DNA of 64,000 nucleotides from Catonia carolina (lineage: Eukaryota; Arthropoda; Insecta; Hemiptera; Achilidae): NCBI GenBank assembly GCA_035578175.1, contig JAQMRL010000002.1, positions 136,390,171 to 136,454,170 of the forward strand. Direction: 5' to 3'. The notes beneath the pieces are model-generated. The model was not told where the DNA came from. It was given only the letters and a program-made list of their open reading frames with translations, and searched no databases. Position 1 is the stretch's first letter, and each line of letters begins with the position of its first letter. The position numbers and the translations under genes were made by a program. Below are positions 33,119 to 44,792 of the stretch, in pieces.

Positions 33119-34944
33119 TTAGAGATTTTTAATTATATTTATATTTTTTGAATCTAATCTCACATAGTAAAACATTTCAAGCAACTTATTGTGCTTCACT
33201 TAATAAAAACCTTCAAGTTCTTAATAAAATATAACACCAAGTGTAGAAAAGTAAGAAAGGTAGATTTTATTATTATTTTAACAATTTTACATATCGTATC
33301 AAAAAAAAATATTTTAAATAAATGAAGACGTTACTTTTTGATCATCGATCATAATTTTAAGATCGGAAATAATTTCTAAGCAAAAATAAATAAATACTCC
33401 ATACAGGCTCATACTATTCGTGTGTGTGTGTGTGTGTGTAGTGTTCCAGCAATATTAGTACTAGGTAATAAAACCGAAGGAATAAATTAAAATAATCTTT
33501 ATAAAATTACTAATACGCATATAAGAATGCCAACACAGAAGATAAATATCGATAATCAATAACAAGAATAAAACCGGATTAGATTGAAAGAACGATTCGA
33601 AAAAAATCGATGATAATTTCAATGGGTAGATAATATTATTAAAAAAAAGACAAAAAAATCAGTAATAGAAATAACTGTAACATTATTTTTAATCGAATTA
33701 TTATTACATTTCGTTAACCTTTTTGAATTATACAGTAACTACTACAATAATTATTTGATTTAAACCTCTTTGTATAAAAATGTTGGTTAGTTTATTCTCT
33801 TTGTTATACGATCGAATAACGTAGGCATTAATTTGCTATGTATAATACATTTACTACCGGTAATATTTTCAAATAATAATTGAATTTGCATTTTATGCTA
33901 TAGTTTTAAGAAACGATTTACTATAAAGAATTTCAGAATGAAAAATCTGGTTATTGAATAATATTATTAAACCTATAACCACCGGTTAATGAAAGGTTAT
34001 TATTTTTGTGTTCAGCAGCTGAATAGGTTATAATACTGGTGAATTGGTTAAAATATAACCAAATCTATTCTAATAGATAGTTTTAGATTATAGACCAATC
34101 AAACAATAGTCAAATTTTGTTAATATTAAATTATATACTAGTAAAGAAGAAAACAAAGAATCTTGATATTTGAGTAATATGAACGGAGAGTACTTTTCTC
34201 CAGTAATGGTTTCTAACGAACTGCACGATTTCGGTATAAAATAATTTCATAGTAGGCTAATTCTTTTACAGATGCTAATTTTAAAATGATAATAACAATT
34301 AAGGTATTTTCCTACTAGTCTAAAAGCAGAAAACAAGGTGATGAGAGGTAGCGGTTCTACCATTCAACTAGCGGTTTTGGATGAACATGGTATCTTAAAT
34401 CTTTAAACCACTGATATAATAGTTCCATGGTTAAGTCCCTACATTTAAATATTTATATTTAAAAAAAAGTTTAGTTGACAGACTGCTTACATTCCATGTT
34501 GTTAAAAACAGTATCCGTTATCCGAAAATATTTTTTAGGTTTACGCCGATTTTTATTTACGAAAAACCCTTTCTTATTTCATAGACTATTTGTGAGTTTA
34601 CTAAGAATTAAAAGTTCCTCTGGTTGAGTTACAAACCCTGCGGGAAGTACGATCGGTGGTAAGTTTGCCACCTCTGAGAATCTGGGCGTGGTTAAGGTTT
34701 TATTCGGAGACTTACCTCGTAGTTTCTTCTGGTCTCTTCAATGTTGCAAATTTTTCCTCCTTGTTTTCGAGACCGTTGACCAGTTTTCTTATAAGGTAAT
34801 GGTAGGCCTAAGTAACGGAAAACGATGTTATTAGTAGGATGAGTGATGAAGAACATGATTCCCCTTATATCAGGAAATGAGAGGAACTCATGTGGGCAGG
34901 GTCGCTATTACCCTGACCAGGTCTACTCCTCACTAGGATTGTGA
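33119..34944. other. No gene recognised; contains (TG)n
   Basis: A (TG)10 run is at 33419-33439. The region 34590-34930 is less AT-rich and may be eroded LINE sequence just upstream of 34945, but no motif is clear. Confidence 0.42.
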
Positions 34945-35170
34945 AAGGTACCTACCTGCTACCATAATTGGATATTTTCAACTTAAATGAGAAAATAAAA
35001 CAATAACGTGAAGGGTGGAGACATCATATGAAATGAAAAGGACGTCAGCTCAAAGGATACTTTTACAAGTCCATTGGTGTGTACCAAAGAGGACGTTGGT
35101 AGACCTAAGACGAGATAGATGTAGTCTAAATATAGTTTGTGAGCTTGGAACAACCGTTTGGGTGTGTTAA
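34945..35170 (+). pseudogene. LINE ORF2 C-terminus
   Basis: Across frameshifts the plus strand reads IFNLNEKIKQYREGWRHHMK, then ILLQVHWCVPKRT and VGRPKTR, ending near VCELGTT. Same motif set as 27470-27790. Confidence 0.72.
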
Positions 35171-35576
35171 ACCGTCATAAATAGCACGCATTCAGTCAAT
35201 ACAGAGCAAATTACTTTATACAATGACTCAATGTCCCTACTACGTCATCACATAATGACTTTCTTTTATCATGAGTCACAGATCTAGCAAACGACCTGTT
35301 TACTTAATTTCACATTCAATTTCACATATCCACATATCCGTACATACAGATGCATTCACGATACATACCAGGTAAGCCACAAAAAAGGCTTAAGCGCCCA
35401 TGGTCAAGAGTTCTTCTCCAAAGGAATTACTTTGGTCGTTGCAGCGGTGCTAGCACCAACAAATCTACTCAATTAAATAATTTTAAAATTTATAATTTTT
35501 TGGTTTTTCTACACATTGTAAGTTAACTAAATAAAGTAACTAAATAAATATAACAAAACAGAAAAATAAGATAAAT
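35171..35576. other. No gene recognised
   Basis: AT-rich; no repeat or coding match. Confidence 0.45.
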
Positions 35577-35900
35577 TCACTTATATAGTTCGGAAAGTAA
35601 AGACTTTAGTTTGTCTGCATTTATTTTTTGACGAAGATACCTATACTCTTTTTCAGGGCTGATGAGCTCTGAACGTACGCATTGCCCCCTACCCACTTTG
35701 TAGCTAGCCAGTGACTTGCCAATACTTGCTCTCATAGCTCTGTTATATATTTCGTCAACCATTTTTTTTTTTTTTTGGTCTTTCAATAAGAATTAAAACC
35801 ATTTGTACAATCTGACAATGCTGGTAAACGTTCCGATTGGTCTAAACGCGTCTAACAACAGAGCTCATCATCCGTGAAAAGCACTATAAGGTCCATATTA
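35577..35900 (-). repeat. Two-copy dispersed repeat with a conserved short frame, copy 1
   Basis: On the minus strand TGACAATGCTGGTAAACG-type sequence (as its complement near 35815-35860) precedes a frame MVDEIYNRAMRASIGKSLAS, then YKVGRGQCVRSELIS and LKSLLSELYK, with a stop at 35577. The same DNA blocks are at 49395-49790, where the frame is partly kept (EADEIYNRATKATIGN). I do not recognise the protein. A T16-17 run at about 35764 (A-run in the coding sense) lies at the start of the frame. Confidence 0.6.
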
Positions 35901-37851
35901 TAATAAGAAATACACTAAGATAAATATTTAAGTTTAACTACCTCATTACATTATTAGGGAAGTTTTCAAAGATAAATTAAGAAACTAAATGAACTTTTAA
36001 TTTTCGATTCACTCGTTGAATTGGTAACTCAAACCTCTGAATCTGTAGAAAATATAAATGATTTAAGTAAATTTTTTAGATTTTTTTGTAAGAGAAATTC
36101 CTAATTTGACCTAAGAAACAATGAATTTTAAACAACGGCTTTTAAAAAGAAATTTATAATAGGTAGACTCATATAAAGCCATATTATACCCGATAGGTAA
36201 CATATAGGCATTTAATAGGCTTGGATTATTTTTTATAATGATAGGTTTGTGAGTAATGTAAACCCAATGAAAATTTATGTTCCGATTAACATGCACACAC
36301 CTACGTGAATGTACAGCACACCAGAGTAAATAATTAAATTTAATTCACACGCTGTGGTAGCTAATTTAAATGTTCTACTTGTTTTTTCCGTGGTCGCTTG
36401 CCTTTAAAAAGTGTGAAAATTTGGATAATTGAATATTTATGAATCAGAGAAGCGAACGAAAAAGAATAGGGAGAAAATGCCTTACGGCGCCAAATACAGC
36501 AGCACAATTACCTTTACCTCGGCTCTACCATCCGATCATCAGTCTATTACGTAAAAAGATGAAAGCAAATTTACAGCAGCTCTACTCCCAGAAGCTCCTG
36601 TTTTCTTATTATAAATGTCTCTAGAATAGACCAACCGGTATCGGAAGTCTATCATAACCGAAGGCAAATTTCATACCGTATTTGAATTTTACTATTAATA
36701 TCCTTATTTTAAATTATCTTCTGGACCTATGAACTAAAATAATAATTTCATAAATAATACAATCGACTTGGAAATAAAAAATAAAATATTTAAAACAAAA
36801 TTATTCACCATATCAATTTGAAATTCCTTTTTATTCTACCGATGAATTTGACCTATTCATCTCTAAATAATATTTTGGTTACACATAAAATAGCAAAATA
36901 ATTAGCTTCGAAAAATAATAATAATTTTTATTCCACGTACTATAATGGTCTACAACATGAAGGAAAAATTTCCAAATAAGTATAACAATGAAACGAAATT
37001 AAATTAAACAAAATAGGAATTTTATATAAAATGTGGAACTAGATATTTCCTGCAGCAAAAGCTGTGATGTAAGATACCATCAATGATAATACAATGTCAA
37101 AGATGTATGTAAATGGTTTTAGAAATCAAAATTTCTTTTTAAAAATGCATTTAATAATGTTTTTAAATTTCGTAATCGTAATAATTGTGAATTCCGAATT
37201 AACAATTAATAGTACCTTCTAGAAAAATAAATTTAAGTGAGTAATTATTTAATTTCCGGATTTCTTTTATAAATTTAGAAACTTACAATTTATTTTTATG
37301 ACAGGAATTTTCCTTTTTAAAATTATTTCGTGTATGATTCATTTTTATAACGTGGGAGGATAATTATGTCTAATTATTCACCGACCGACGTTAATTGCTT
37401 TGGTTTTACCTAACCTCTGAAATGATAAACAAATTACGTTATTTATTATCCAATTTGTACCCTATTTATTATTCTGCTAATTGAAAACTCTGTAAAAATA
37501 ATTATTATTCATTTCATAATATTGTTGTTGACTTCATTTTGTGAAATTTGTAAACTAAGAAAAATTTAAACTTACATAATATTATTCTATGACTAGTTTT
37601 TTAACTTATAAAATGTTAAAATTACGTGATCGCTTTGATGGCTGACTCGTTATTATCCTCAACTGTTAAGTAGATGGCTTTTGTTCTCAGGAGATAATAC
37701 TAAATTCGATAAAAAATTGAAACTACAATTAGTAAAATCTGTTGTTTTGATTTAATCAAATAAATTGTTTAAATACGGATGTACACTTCGAAAGTATCTG
37801 TTGAGTTTCAAAATTAATGAACTGAAATAAAATAATATGATTGTATTCATG
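35901..37851. other. No gene recognised; very AT-rich
   Basis: No motif seen on either strand. A weak exon-like stretch after TTTTGTTCTCAG (37692) was not called. Confidence 0.5.
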
Positions 37852-38005
37852 TTGCAATGTTTAGTTTGCTAGGCTGCAAAGCGGAAGGTACCTAGTTCGA
37901 TTACCGGCTAGGGTTTGGATAATACGGTACAAATTACTGTTCAATAACCGTAGTCGATAATGATCAAGCTGTTGATGCGGCTTAAAATGAATTCAAAAAC
38001 ATGTT
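37852..38005 (+). mobile_element. tRNA-derived SINE, family I
   Basis: Shares CTGCAAAGCGGAAG, a B-box (AGTTCGATTACCGGCTAGGG) and the tail GTAGTCGATAAT, GTTGATGCGGCTTAAA with the copies at 44.6 and 61.0 kb. The A-box is decayed. Confidence 0.75.
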
Positions 38006-38854
38006 TTCATTGTTGGGAAAATGCATTAGAAAGTATAATTTGTAATGTGGCACGTAAGCTAGGGAATCCGCGAACACTGCTCTTAAGAGAAGGTGAACTG
38101 AAACAGATGGGAGCGAAGGCTTAGGTTTGTCTGTTGCTATTATGCTCAATTCACAAGTAGTATTCTAATAAAAAGAATTGGTTGAAATTTTTGAACGGAA
38201 TTAGTGATCAAAACTTTATTAATCTAATTTACAAGTACTGAAATAGATTTTTCCTCGTATATGGTCAATTTTAGACCACATGAGGTGACTTTAGACGTTT
38301 CTGGAAGCTCTTCTTGGAGCCCACATTCTCAGCATTTGCTCACTGTAGGCTTTTCTCCTTTCTTCTGTTCACCCGCAGTTCTATTTTTTGCTCTTCATGG
38401 AAGCCCTTAAAGTCCGTAATTAGTTGTCTGAATTCAATTTGGTTCATTACTAAGTTTTCTCGGTTTTCCCAATATCTTTTCTGAATTCTTTAAACAATTT
38501 TTCCCACACCTTAGGTCTATTGCTTAGTGTCTTAATAATGTGATTTGTCAAAAATTGAGGAATAATTATCAATTAAAATAATACGTTTCAGAGATTACTG
38601 AAAGAAAATAATAGATGATTATTAGAAATTTATTACTGTTGAAATTTAGAAAATTTTATAGTAACTGAAAATACTACTACGTAAACAGCCTGACTAATTT
38701 TCTCAAAGTTTTGGTTTCGAATCCGAACTGGTTACTGTCTTCCCCCCCACTCCACTTTCCATTAGATCCGTTGCGCATCTACAAAGTGTAGGTAATTCAT
38801 CTATTGGGTAAACAAAGCATAATATACTTTTTCAATCTTCCGCACTGACTACAT
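38006..38854. other. No gene; weak minus-strand coding echo at 38285-38440
   Basis: The minus strand at 38285-38440 reads MNQIEFRQLITDFKGFHEEQ and, in another frame, ERRKAYSEQMLRMWAPRRAS. This looks like an eroded mobile-element protein of unknown family. The rest is AT-rich. Confidence 0.35.
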
Positions 38855-39115
38855 TGGAGAAGAGACAGTTGAGATGACCATGTCACTCGAATCTATGCAG
38901 AAAGGTTTCCAAAGAGAGTTTTGGGACAAGATCTGTGGGAAGAAGAAGTATCGGAAAACCCAAATTTAACTGAAAAATACCAAACAGAATTACATAGGAA
39001 CAGAGGTAAGGATATGCGGGTTATGAAGAGAATGGGTTTTGACAGAAGAGTATTTGGTTGATACTCCAACGCTGTTAGGCTACTAGAAATGAAGACAAAG
39101 AAGAAGAAGAAGCCA
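38855..39115 (+). pseudogene. LINE ORF2 C-terminal remnant with GAA tail
   Basis: Plus strand: HVTRIYAERFPKRVLGQDLW, ENPNLTEKYQTELHR and RVMKRMGFDRRVFG, followed by GAAGACAAAGAAGAAGAAGAAG. The 'H..R...R.P' start and the GAA-type tail match the other LINE 3' ends in this window; the family is not certain. Confidence 0.5.
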
Positions 39116-40722
39116 TTTATTCTGGAACATGAATCCAGAACTATACTTTCAGGAATATAATTTTAGTTAAATTTTACAAAGTTACTAAAGCGTTAAAGGG
39201 TCAAGAGGTGAATTTAAATAAAATACAAATGAACGATTTAAACCCGTATAATGTAGAATCTATTAAATATAAATGTTACACAGAAAGATCTTGGTTTGAA
39301 TGAATAATATTCTGAACGGCTGGTTTTGATTTCAGGTTTAAGAGATGTATACTGTCTAAAAGAAAAGAGAAAGAGAGAGATATTTGGATGAATTACCTAT
39401 TCTGTATCTTTACAGATAGTACGAAGGAAAACCGGCACTTGTTCGTTTATAATAATAACACGATTTTAGACGAGGGATAAATTTATTTAAGAGTAATGAT
39501 TTCAACATGATTGTATGAAGCAAATTGCTCATAATAAATTACTGACTGGTTGGTTACATTACAACTACAACAACGGTATGAATATATACTGAAAATACAT
39601 TCTGTATAATATAACGCATTTAATGGTTCAGTTCAAAAGCAAAGACGTTTTATACTTTGATTGTCAGATGAACATTGAAACATAAAGATCATCTCAATTA
39701 CCTGAGGCAATTTTTGTTGTATATTTTGTTCTTCCTTTATTAAACGGCTAACCGGTATGATTTTCGTGTATACACAGTTAAAATGTTTTCAATCCTTTTT
39801 AACTTTATTATGAATACTGTAGGCTTTTATAAATTCTTTTAACCCTTTCACCTTAATCCTAATTCAAAATCCTAAAATGTTTTTTATATAAGACTTCTCT
39901 CTAGTTAAATTTTATGTGATGTTTATACTTTTAACACCTAATCCTAGATTCGCTTGGGATCTGGGACAAATAAACAGACTTTCTTAAATTTATAACAAAT
40001 TATTTATTGACACAATAATTACTAATTTTAGATTACTAACAAAATACTATCTAGTTAATTAATTACAAGAACTTAAAGATGAAACTTACAAGTAACTAAT
40101 AATAGCTATAATTTTACGTTTAACAATTACCTCTTACCTACAACTAAATTCAATTTGTACACCCTGCAGACCTTTTTTAACGTATAATGTGTACAATTTA
40201 ATCACACTATTAGCACTCTTTATGACAACTTGAACTTTCTGAATTTAACTAACTGACCAACAGTAGGAGGTAACCTTTATGTACCCCATTAGGTTTCTAG
40301 AAGGGAATAGAAAGACGAGGTAATGAATAATAGAAATACAAAGGGGTTCTTCTGAATTCTGGAAGTACTAATTAAAAGTTAGTAAGAACGAATTAAGGGA
40401 GTTCTGCGAAATTTAGTAAATAAATCATAAAAGGATCTATACACAAACAAAACGATCAAAAAGCACTAGAAATTATATAAAACTTATTCATAAAAGAAAA
40501 CAAGAAATTACAATCAGAGCCGATTATCCCTGAATGATACCCAACCACCACTCTATCTCTTCACTTGTAGCTAGTCACGTAACAGTACACTCGTTTCATA
40601 CAATAACAGGACTGACTTAATTATTTCATCTCAACTATTTTAGCATATTTTCTATTTTAAAAAATTTCTATTTTAAAAATAATTTTAAATAAAATAATTT
40701 TAAAAATTTTCTATTTTAATAG
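39116..40722. other. No supported gene; an older dispersed repeat
   Basis: At 39332, after GGTTTTGATTTCAG, a 48-codon frame (RCILSKRKEKERDIWMNYLF...) ends in a stop; no family match. The stretch 39945-40110 (CGCTTGGGATCTGGG, then TTATTTATTGACAC) resembles parts of 6325-6420 and 21415-21530. Confidence 0.38.
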
Positions 40723-40843
40723 AAAATATCAGGCAAGAATTGAAAGCCACGAAAACGAATTAGCCATAAATCTTCTAAATAATGCAGAAGAAGTTAGGCG
40801 CCTGAAACGTTACCATGTTTTGGACTTGTCTGAAAGAGTTTAA
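40723..40843 (+). CDS. Candidate terminal exon with amphipathic helix-like sequence
   Basis: After a T-rich tract ending TTTTAATAG, one base plus 39 codons stay open to a TAA at 40841-40843. The reading KYQARIES, HENELAINLLNNAEEVRRLK, RYHVLDLSERV has heptad-like spacing and charge patterns of a coiled-coil helix, unlike the frames produced by AT-rich noise. It enters with one base, which fits the two bases left by 10201-10271, giving VSGFL then KYQAR; that 30-kb intron is inference. No AATAAA is close behind. Protein not recognised. Confidence 0.42.
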
Positions 40844-41475
40844 ATGTATTATAAAATTTTAGTGAAAAGTATTCTATATTGTAAAATGTAAATATCTTTG
40901 TACATAGTAATTTTCTCTTTGAACACATGAATAATTGATGTAATGAGAGGTACTCAGGGTAATGAGGCCTCAACTTGTGATTTGTACATTCAAAAGATTT
41001 GCTTATAGTTTATTTTTAAAAAACTGATTGCAAATAATGTTATTTTGAAAAAAAAAATATTTTAGCCTATTGTTACAATACTTAAGATTTTCTAAATTTG
41101 TTTTTAATCATTGGTTTTATCAACAATCTAATCTTTAAACAATCAATACGTTTGAGAGAAAAATTGATTCGAAACGGTAACTTCCAAGCCGTACAAACCT
41201 ACAATAGAAAACCAATTACTGTTTTCATGATGAAAGTAAATTTTGTAAAACGTAGGTAGGAATTTTACTTTACTAAAAAAATATATCTGTTAGTTTCTCC
41301 GCTTTAGTCTTCATGTTGTTCTACCATTATCCAGTTAATTTATAGCCAAGTAATTATCTTGTCATTCCATATGTTGATCTGTTTTCCATATGCTGAACAA
41401 CTAAATTTTAAAATTTCTTATTTAACTTTTGAAATAGATAGATAACTGTAAACGTGGTTGTTTTTCATGTACCAG

Positions 41476-41542
41476 GTTGCAGCTGTTCGAGCTTGGAGGA
41501 GTTTCGACTGGGAACGCTAAATAATTTTGATACTTTTGAGAA
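41476..41542 (+). CDS. Candidate internal exon (67 nt)
   Basis: A pyrimidine-rich tract with ACCAG precedes it and GTATGT follows. With two entry bases it reads CSCSSLEEFRLGTLNNFDTF then E, leaving AA. The segment is clearly GC-richer than its surroundings. The other two frames are open for 14-15 codons before stops. It lies after a candidate terminal exon on the same strand, so it would belong to another transcript. Not recognised. Confidence 0.33.
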
Positions 41543-41817
41543 GTATGTATTTGTTTAGTTGTGCCTAATTACTGGATACCGTAGACCCAGACCAGTTGAA
41601 TGTACCAAAAGTTTGTTTTGAAGAAATAATTTTGATTTATGTCCGAGTAGCAAATAGTAAAACATTGTTCTAGTTTTATAGTTACTTCCGTTTAACTGAA
41701 TGTGTGTTATCCAATAATAGGCGTCTGTCTAGGTGTAATATGCAATGTATTTAGTTAATGAATAGATTCATAACTAAAATAAATAAAATGGTGTCTGTTT
41801 CAAAATTTAATTGAAAA

Positions 41818-41935
41818 GTTAAGTGGTCACTTCGATGGAGTTTGATCCTTGACCACAAAACGGAAGTTCCTAAGTTCGATCTTTGGCTAGGGTCTGACAG
41901 ATTTAACACGAGGTAACAGAGAATCGAAACAAAAA
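41818..41935 (+). mobile_element. tRNA-derived SINE, family I, truncated
   Basis: ACAAAACGGAAG, a B-box-like AAGTTCGATCTTTGGCTAGGG region (41871-41891) and no recognisable tail. Confidence 0.6.
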
Positions 41936-42832
41936 TAATTGTAATTTTGTTATTTTTGCCGTTGTCTGAAAATTTAGGATTTTTCTGAATTAGTTGATAT
42001 TATGTATACATATTCATTTTTTCATTGTAATTCTTTTTTCGCAAATGTAAAATACAATATATCCACCGACGGGTTGATCACTTATAAAAAAAACTTGAAA
42101 ATTTTTATAAAAAAAAACAAGAAAAAATTAAATTAATATCTCGGAACTTATAAAATTAATGACGTTTACAAATAAAAAAGAACAAAAAATGTATCACTTA
42201 TTATCAAAAATAAATATAGTCATTGAAATTTGGAGTGAGGTAGTTATTACTTTAATTTAGCCTAGCAAATAGATTTTGGCTAGATTATCTTCGAAGTCGT
42301 CTTACAAAATTGTTTTCTGGGTTACAAATACGGTGAACGGGTGGATTAGTATGATTTTAGTCCTTTGTGAACGTTTTCATAACGTACGTAATTTTGCAAT
42401 GTCGTGTTTGAAAGAAATTTTAAGATCTTTATGTATAGGCCCCAGTTATATTTTATTTACAGTAATTATTTTTTTTACATTTTTAACAGTTAGATTATTT
42501 GAATTGATTATGTTGTCAATATTGTCACTGGATAATAGCTGTAATAATTATTATTTTGGTCTTTATGTATTGTTGTTTTTTTGTCTTTAATTTTTATTAC
42601 GGTACTGTACATTGAGCTGCACAACTTCTGTATTTGATTTTTAAATGGAGGTGGGGAATTTCACTGTTAGGAGAAGAGGTACCCAGTGATACATCTCCGT
42701 TTAAAACTTCGAGTATTGTCCGTTATTCAGAGCAAGAGGTCTCAACTCCACTTTCGCTTTGAACGACGCACAGTTGGAAAGTTCCTTGTAGCTAGATCAC
42801 GGTTTTGTCTAGTGTTCTCTCTTGATTATATA
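41936..42832. other. No gene recognised
   Basis: A hydrophobic 104-residue frame at 42276-42590 has no ATG at its start and no motif; it reflects T-rich DNA. The rest is featureless. Confidence 0.5.
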
Positions 42833-42937
42833 GGGTGATTCAAAAAGAGCGCCGGTTTTGATATATCAAATTAAGAGATTTATTTTATTGAAAAACTGAA
42901 AATAAATACATCAACAAGTTCATCTTACCTTCCGATT

Positions 42938-43254
42938 TCATGTATGAAAAATGATGTCATGCATGTGTCCTCCTCTACTGCGCTGGCACGCATCAACTCT
43001 GTCCATGGAATTGGATATTACTGCACGACAAGTTTCGACTTCCATTTGCCCGATAACCCGTCGAATTTCCTCCTTCAAGTCATTGATGTTTCGGGGTTTA
43101 TTGGCATACACCAATGACTTCAGATGACCCCAAAGATGAAAGTCACAAGGCGTCAAGTCACACGACCTTGGTGGCCATTGATGGTCGGAATTACGAGAAA
43201 TGATGCGATCCTGGAACCGTTCACGGAGCAACAACATTATTTCTCGTGCAGAAA
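42938..43254 (-). pseudogene. DUF4817-type transposase, C-terminal part
   Basis: Reads RERFQDRIISRNSDHQWPPR, SCDLTPCDFHLWGHLKSLVY, ANKPRNINDLKEEIRRVIG and ends GGHMHDIIFHT. The LTPCDFHLWG block holds the last catalytic Asp; the usual 'RSPDLTPCD' has Pro changed to Cys. It is one base out of frame with the N-terminal part at the junction (near 43250). Confidence 0.9.
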
Positions 43255-43617
43255 CTGAATTTTATACGGGTGATATTGGAGATCGTACCGAAGAATTCTC
43301 CGTACAAAAGAACATCATAAACCCAATTGTTGAGAACGGCGACGTATTGATTTTGCTGGGCTAACAGCCACACTGTCACGAACCAACGCAACGTTCTGCT
43401 CAGTTCGGCCAGAACGACGACGTCCAGAACTTTTAAGGTCGACTGTTGAATCCGTCTCAAAAAACTTTTTCATGAGCCTGCGAACTGTTGATTCATTCGG
43501 TGCTTCATTACGTCCTAGAGTACCGCGAAGTCGCCTGACAGTAGCCGCATAACTCTCTCCACTCTGGTAAAATGTTTTGACGATTAACACTCGTTGTGCA
43601 ATAGTAAACTTCTCCAT
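43255..43617 (-). pseudogene. DUF4817-type transposase, N-terminal helix-turn-helix part
   Basis: It begins MEKFTIAQRVLIVKTFYQSG, followed by ESTVRRLMKKFFETDSTVDL and SSGRRRSGRTEQNVALVRDS. These are the two helix-turn-helix segments and the GRP-like linker that bind the TIRs in this arthropod transposase family ('M..(F/Y)T..QR..IV..YY...S...T.R.'). After RRRSQQLGL there is a stop near 43316, then RRILRYDLQYHPYKIQFLHE continues the family sequence to the deletion junction near 43255. The start ATG at 43615-43617 fits the family. Confidence 0.9.
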
Positions 43618-43989
43618 GGTTAGACACAGACTGCGAGAGTACTACACTGCGAACAAGAGAAACTACAACTGAATCGTCAATCGGAATGTTCTCCGAAACA
43701 GAAATGAGGTCTAACAATGTTGCCAACCGATAAACAAAAATTTACCAGCCGTTTAAAAACCGGCGCTCTTTTTGAATCACCCGTTACATAGTTTTTCGCA
43801 GTTTTCCAAATACATTATTTTGTTTTCATACACAAGAAACATTTTCTTAAAAACTGCGGTATTAATTTTTTCAGTTTTACATAATATTTTACTTTTATAA
43901 GCACACGTAAATAAAAAAATAAAAATAATATTCCAGGCAAAACTTTTGGTTCTGTGAACCTTAAAATAAAAAAAAATTGTTTTTTTCAG

Positions 43990-44051
43990 ATGTTGTGAAA
44001 CTTATCATGCCAGGAAAACCTCATATTAGGAAAACATATCCAAAAAAACAG
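43990..44051 (+). other. Weak exon-like segment
   Basis: GTTTTTTTCAG precedes and GTGTGA follows 62 nt that read VVKLIMPGKPHIRKTYPKKQ after two entry bases. Splice signals and frame are plausible, but 62 nt can be open by chance. Confidence 0.25.
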
Positions 44052-44604
44052 GTGTGAAAGTTTAAAAGATTGGTTTTCCAGGTTTTTGAGAAAAGTTACT
44101 TATGAATTCTGCGTTACCTCTAGAACTCACCGGTCTGCAGTTCATAGTAGTAGTTGTAAACGAAAAGTCATCGATACGATTTTAAATAAATTAAAAACAA
44201 ACTTAGAAGTTACATGATATACTATTATAATTAAATATTTAAATTTTAGACTTAAACTTCCGGAGTTAATTTGAGGAATGTCTAACAAAAACGTCTAAGG
44301 ATTTAAGTAAGCCAAGCCAACTACATAAATAAACGTTTTTTTAATTTCTTGGTTTGGAAATCAATTAAATAATTTCCTGTTACTGTTTTTTAAAAAAAAA
44401 ATTTTTCATTCGACCAGTAATTCCTTTTGTCCGTTTGCACATCGCGACAAGAAGAGCACGACTGATTTTAATTGTTTTATTAAGATGTGTCTGAAAAGAA
44501 ACAGTTATATTTTTGATAAAATTTATTAGAATGCCATTTTTTTAGTAAAATATGAAATTATAGTTACTAATTTTAAGAAAATTTTAAATTAATAAAAATC
44601 GGTG
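44052..44604. other. No gene recognised; AT-rich
   Basis: No repeat or coding match. Confidence 0.5.
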
Positions 44605-44792
44605 AGCTCCTTTTAAGTGGCTCAGTGATTAGAACGCTGACTACACTGTATTCTGCAAAGCGGAAGGGTTTTGATTCTCTGCTAAAGTTTTGAAATTATT
44701 ACACATTAAAAACCACCAATCTGGTACCGTAACAAGTGGTAGTCGCTTATAACCAAAGGAGTTGATGCGACTTTAAATAAACTAAAAGAAAA
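44605..44792 (+). mobile_element. tRNA-derived SINE, family I, near full length
   Basis: A-box AGTGGCTCAGTGATTAGAACG region, then CTGCAAAGCGGAAG, a B-box variant (GGTTTTGATTCTCTG), and the tail GTAGTCGCTTATAACCA, GTTGATGCGACTTTAAATAA. Together with 61031-61195 it defines the family. Confidence 0.82.

Larger units (their letters stand above)
42833..43784 (-). mobile_element. Internally deleted DUF4817-type transposon
   Basis: Both ends carry the same inverted repeat, GGGTGATTCAAAAAGAGCGC continuing CGGTTTT (27 bases identical). TA lies just outside the left end and two bases outside the right end, as in Tc1/mariner-like elements. Inside, on the minus strand, is the N-terminal part of a transposase (43255-43617) joined to its C-terminus (42938-43237). 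About 130 residues between them, holding the first two catalytic acidic residues, are deleted. It is non-autonomous but has intact ends. Confidence 0.92.

Noticed and set aside
39332..39480. 48-codon frame after a possible acceptor
   Set aside because: No donor, no downstream poly(A) signal close by and a composition expected by chance.
42276..42590. 104-residue hydrophobic frame
   Set aside because: It starts without ATG and is explained by T-rich DNA; no motif or neighbour supports a membrane protein.
43990..44051. Exon VVKLIMPGKPHIRKTYPKKQ as a firm gene call
   Set aside because: Too short and in ordinary AT-rich DNA; kept only as a weak exon-like segment.
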